A stretch of 64,000 nucleotides of DNA, taken from positions 3,467,001-3,531,000 of the forward strand of contig NZ_VFPT01000001.1 in NCBI RefSeq assembly GCF_006716865.1, in the 5' to 3' direction. The notes under the pieces are model-generated. The model saw only the letters and a list, made by a program, of their open reading frames with translations, ran no database searches and was not told the DNA's origin. This stretch comes from Roseinatronobacter monicus. GTDB taxonomy: Bacteria; Pseudomonadota; Alphaproteobacteria; Rhodobacterales; Rhodobacteraceae. Shown here piece after piece: positions 63,810 to 64,000 of the stretch. Position numbers and translations under genes: made by a program. How positions within the stretch are numbered: the stretch's first letter is position 1; every line of letters begins with the position of its first letter.

Positions 63810-64000
63810 TCAGGATCGTGACGTGATGGCAATTTTCTGCGGCGGCCAAACCGAAAGATAGTCGTCCATAAGACTATTGACCGATACATCGCAGATTTCC
63901 TTTTCGTCATCGACTTCAGCTAGATCATTTTCCGCGGCAAGGCGCATTGCACGTTCGTTTAACCGCTCATACTGGCGATCAACCCAATTCCACACTTCAT
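63810..64000 (-). CDS. Hypothetical protein, C-terminal part (runs off the right edge)
   Basis: The minus-strand frame is open to the window edge and ends at 63810. Visible sequence is WNWVDRQYERLNERAMRLAA, an acidic stretch DLAEVDDEKEICD, and the end QKIAITSRS. It looks like a short cytoplasmic helical protein; I do not recognise it. The start may be a GTG at 63995 or lie outside the window. Confidence 0.4.
   Translation of the reverse strand, partial: EVWNWVDRQYERLNERAMRLAAENDLAEVDDEKEICDVSVNSLMDDYLSVWPPQKIAITSRS

Overview
The window reads as chromosomal DNA of a GC-rich alphaproteobacterium, most likely Rhodobacteraceae. The basis is a division-plane ATPase of the MipZ type, an L-malyl-CoA/beta-methylmalyl-CoA lyase, a PhaR-type TGC-rich operator in front of a phasin, a PpaA/PpsR-type regulator pair, a compact motB-flgE-flgK-flgL-flgI block and dense TRAP/ABC transport genes. 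The genus cannot be settled from this stretch alone. No tRNA, rRNA or CRISPR array was seen.

Layout. 1-3760: end of a PLP aminotransferase, then ftsK. 4005-6083: an AI-2E family transporter gene split by a cleanly inserted IS630-family element. 6151-9401: a membrane protein, a phasin with twin PhaR-like operators, a small companion gene and a methyltransferase. 9481-12099: a two-gene regulator operon (B12-domain PpaA-like, then a short PAS/HTH PpsR-like protein) whose junction was invaded by an IS1595-family element with a perfect 8-bp target duplication. 12613-14085: small lipoprotein and a secreted double-FAS1 protein. 14227-15464: a second, different IS630-family element. 15589-21504: flagellar genes. 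21704-22294: lytic-transglycosylase-like lipoprotein. 22310-31034: phenylacetate operon paaX, thiolase, paaA-B-C-D-E, a PaaA/PaaC paralogue, paaZ. 31312-34511: TRAP transporter. 34663-39121: MipZ, L31, L19, L20, L35, a small membrane protein and pyruvate kinase. 39312-42645: small conserved genes and an anchored RTX-like acidic protein. 42752-47927: surface polysaccharide module. 47947-52749: D-glutamate/D-amino-acid operon (dgcN, dgcA, ilvD, D-amino-acid transaminase). 53011-57549: mcl1 and dnaE, convergent, separated by three hairpins. 57723-62354: BMP-type nucleoside/sugar ABC importer. 62603-64000: secreted Gly/Asn-rich protein and an AT-rich edge.

How genes work together. The paa operon turns phenylacetyl-CoA into its epoxide, opens the ring and thiolyses the product, probably under PaaX. 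The dgcN-dgcA pair would channel D-glutamate through N-acetylation and racemisation, next to a D-amino-acid transaminase. The polysaccharide genes cover nucleotide-sugar modification, the initiating sugar-phosphate transferase and outer-membrane export. The window is otherwise mostly core genome. Its accessory character lies in three IS elements, each with readable ends: two of them interrupt recognisable genes and the third sits in an otherwise empty stretch. Both IS630 transposases need a -1 frameshift at an A7 tract.
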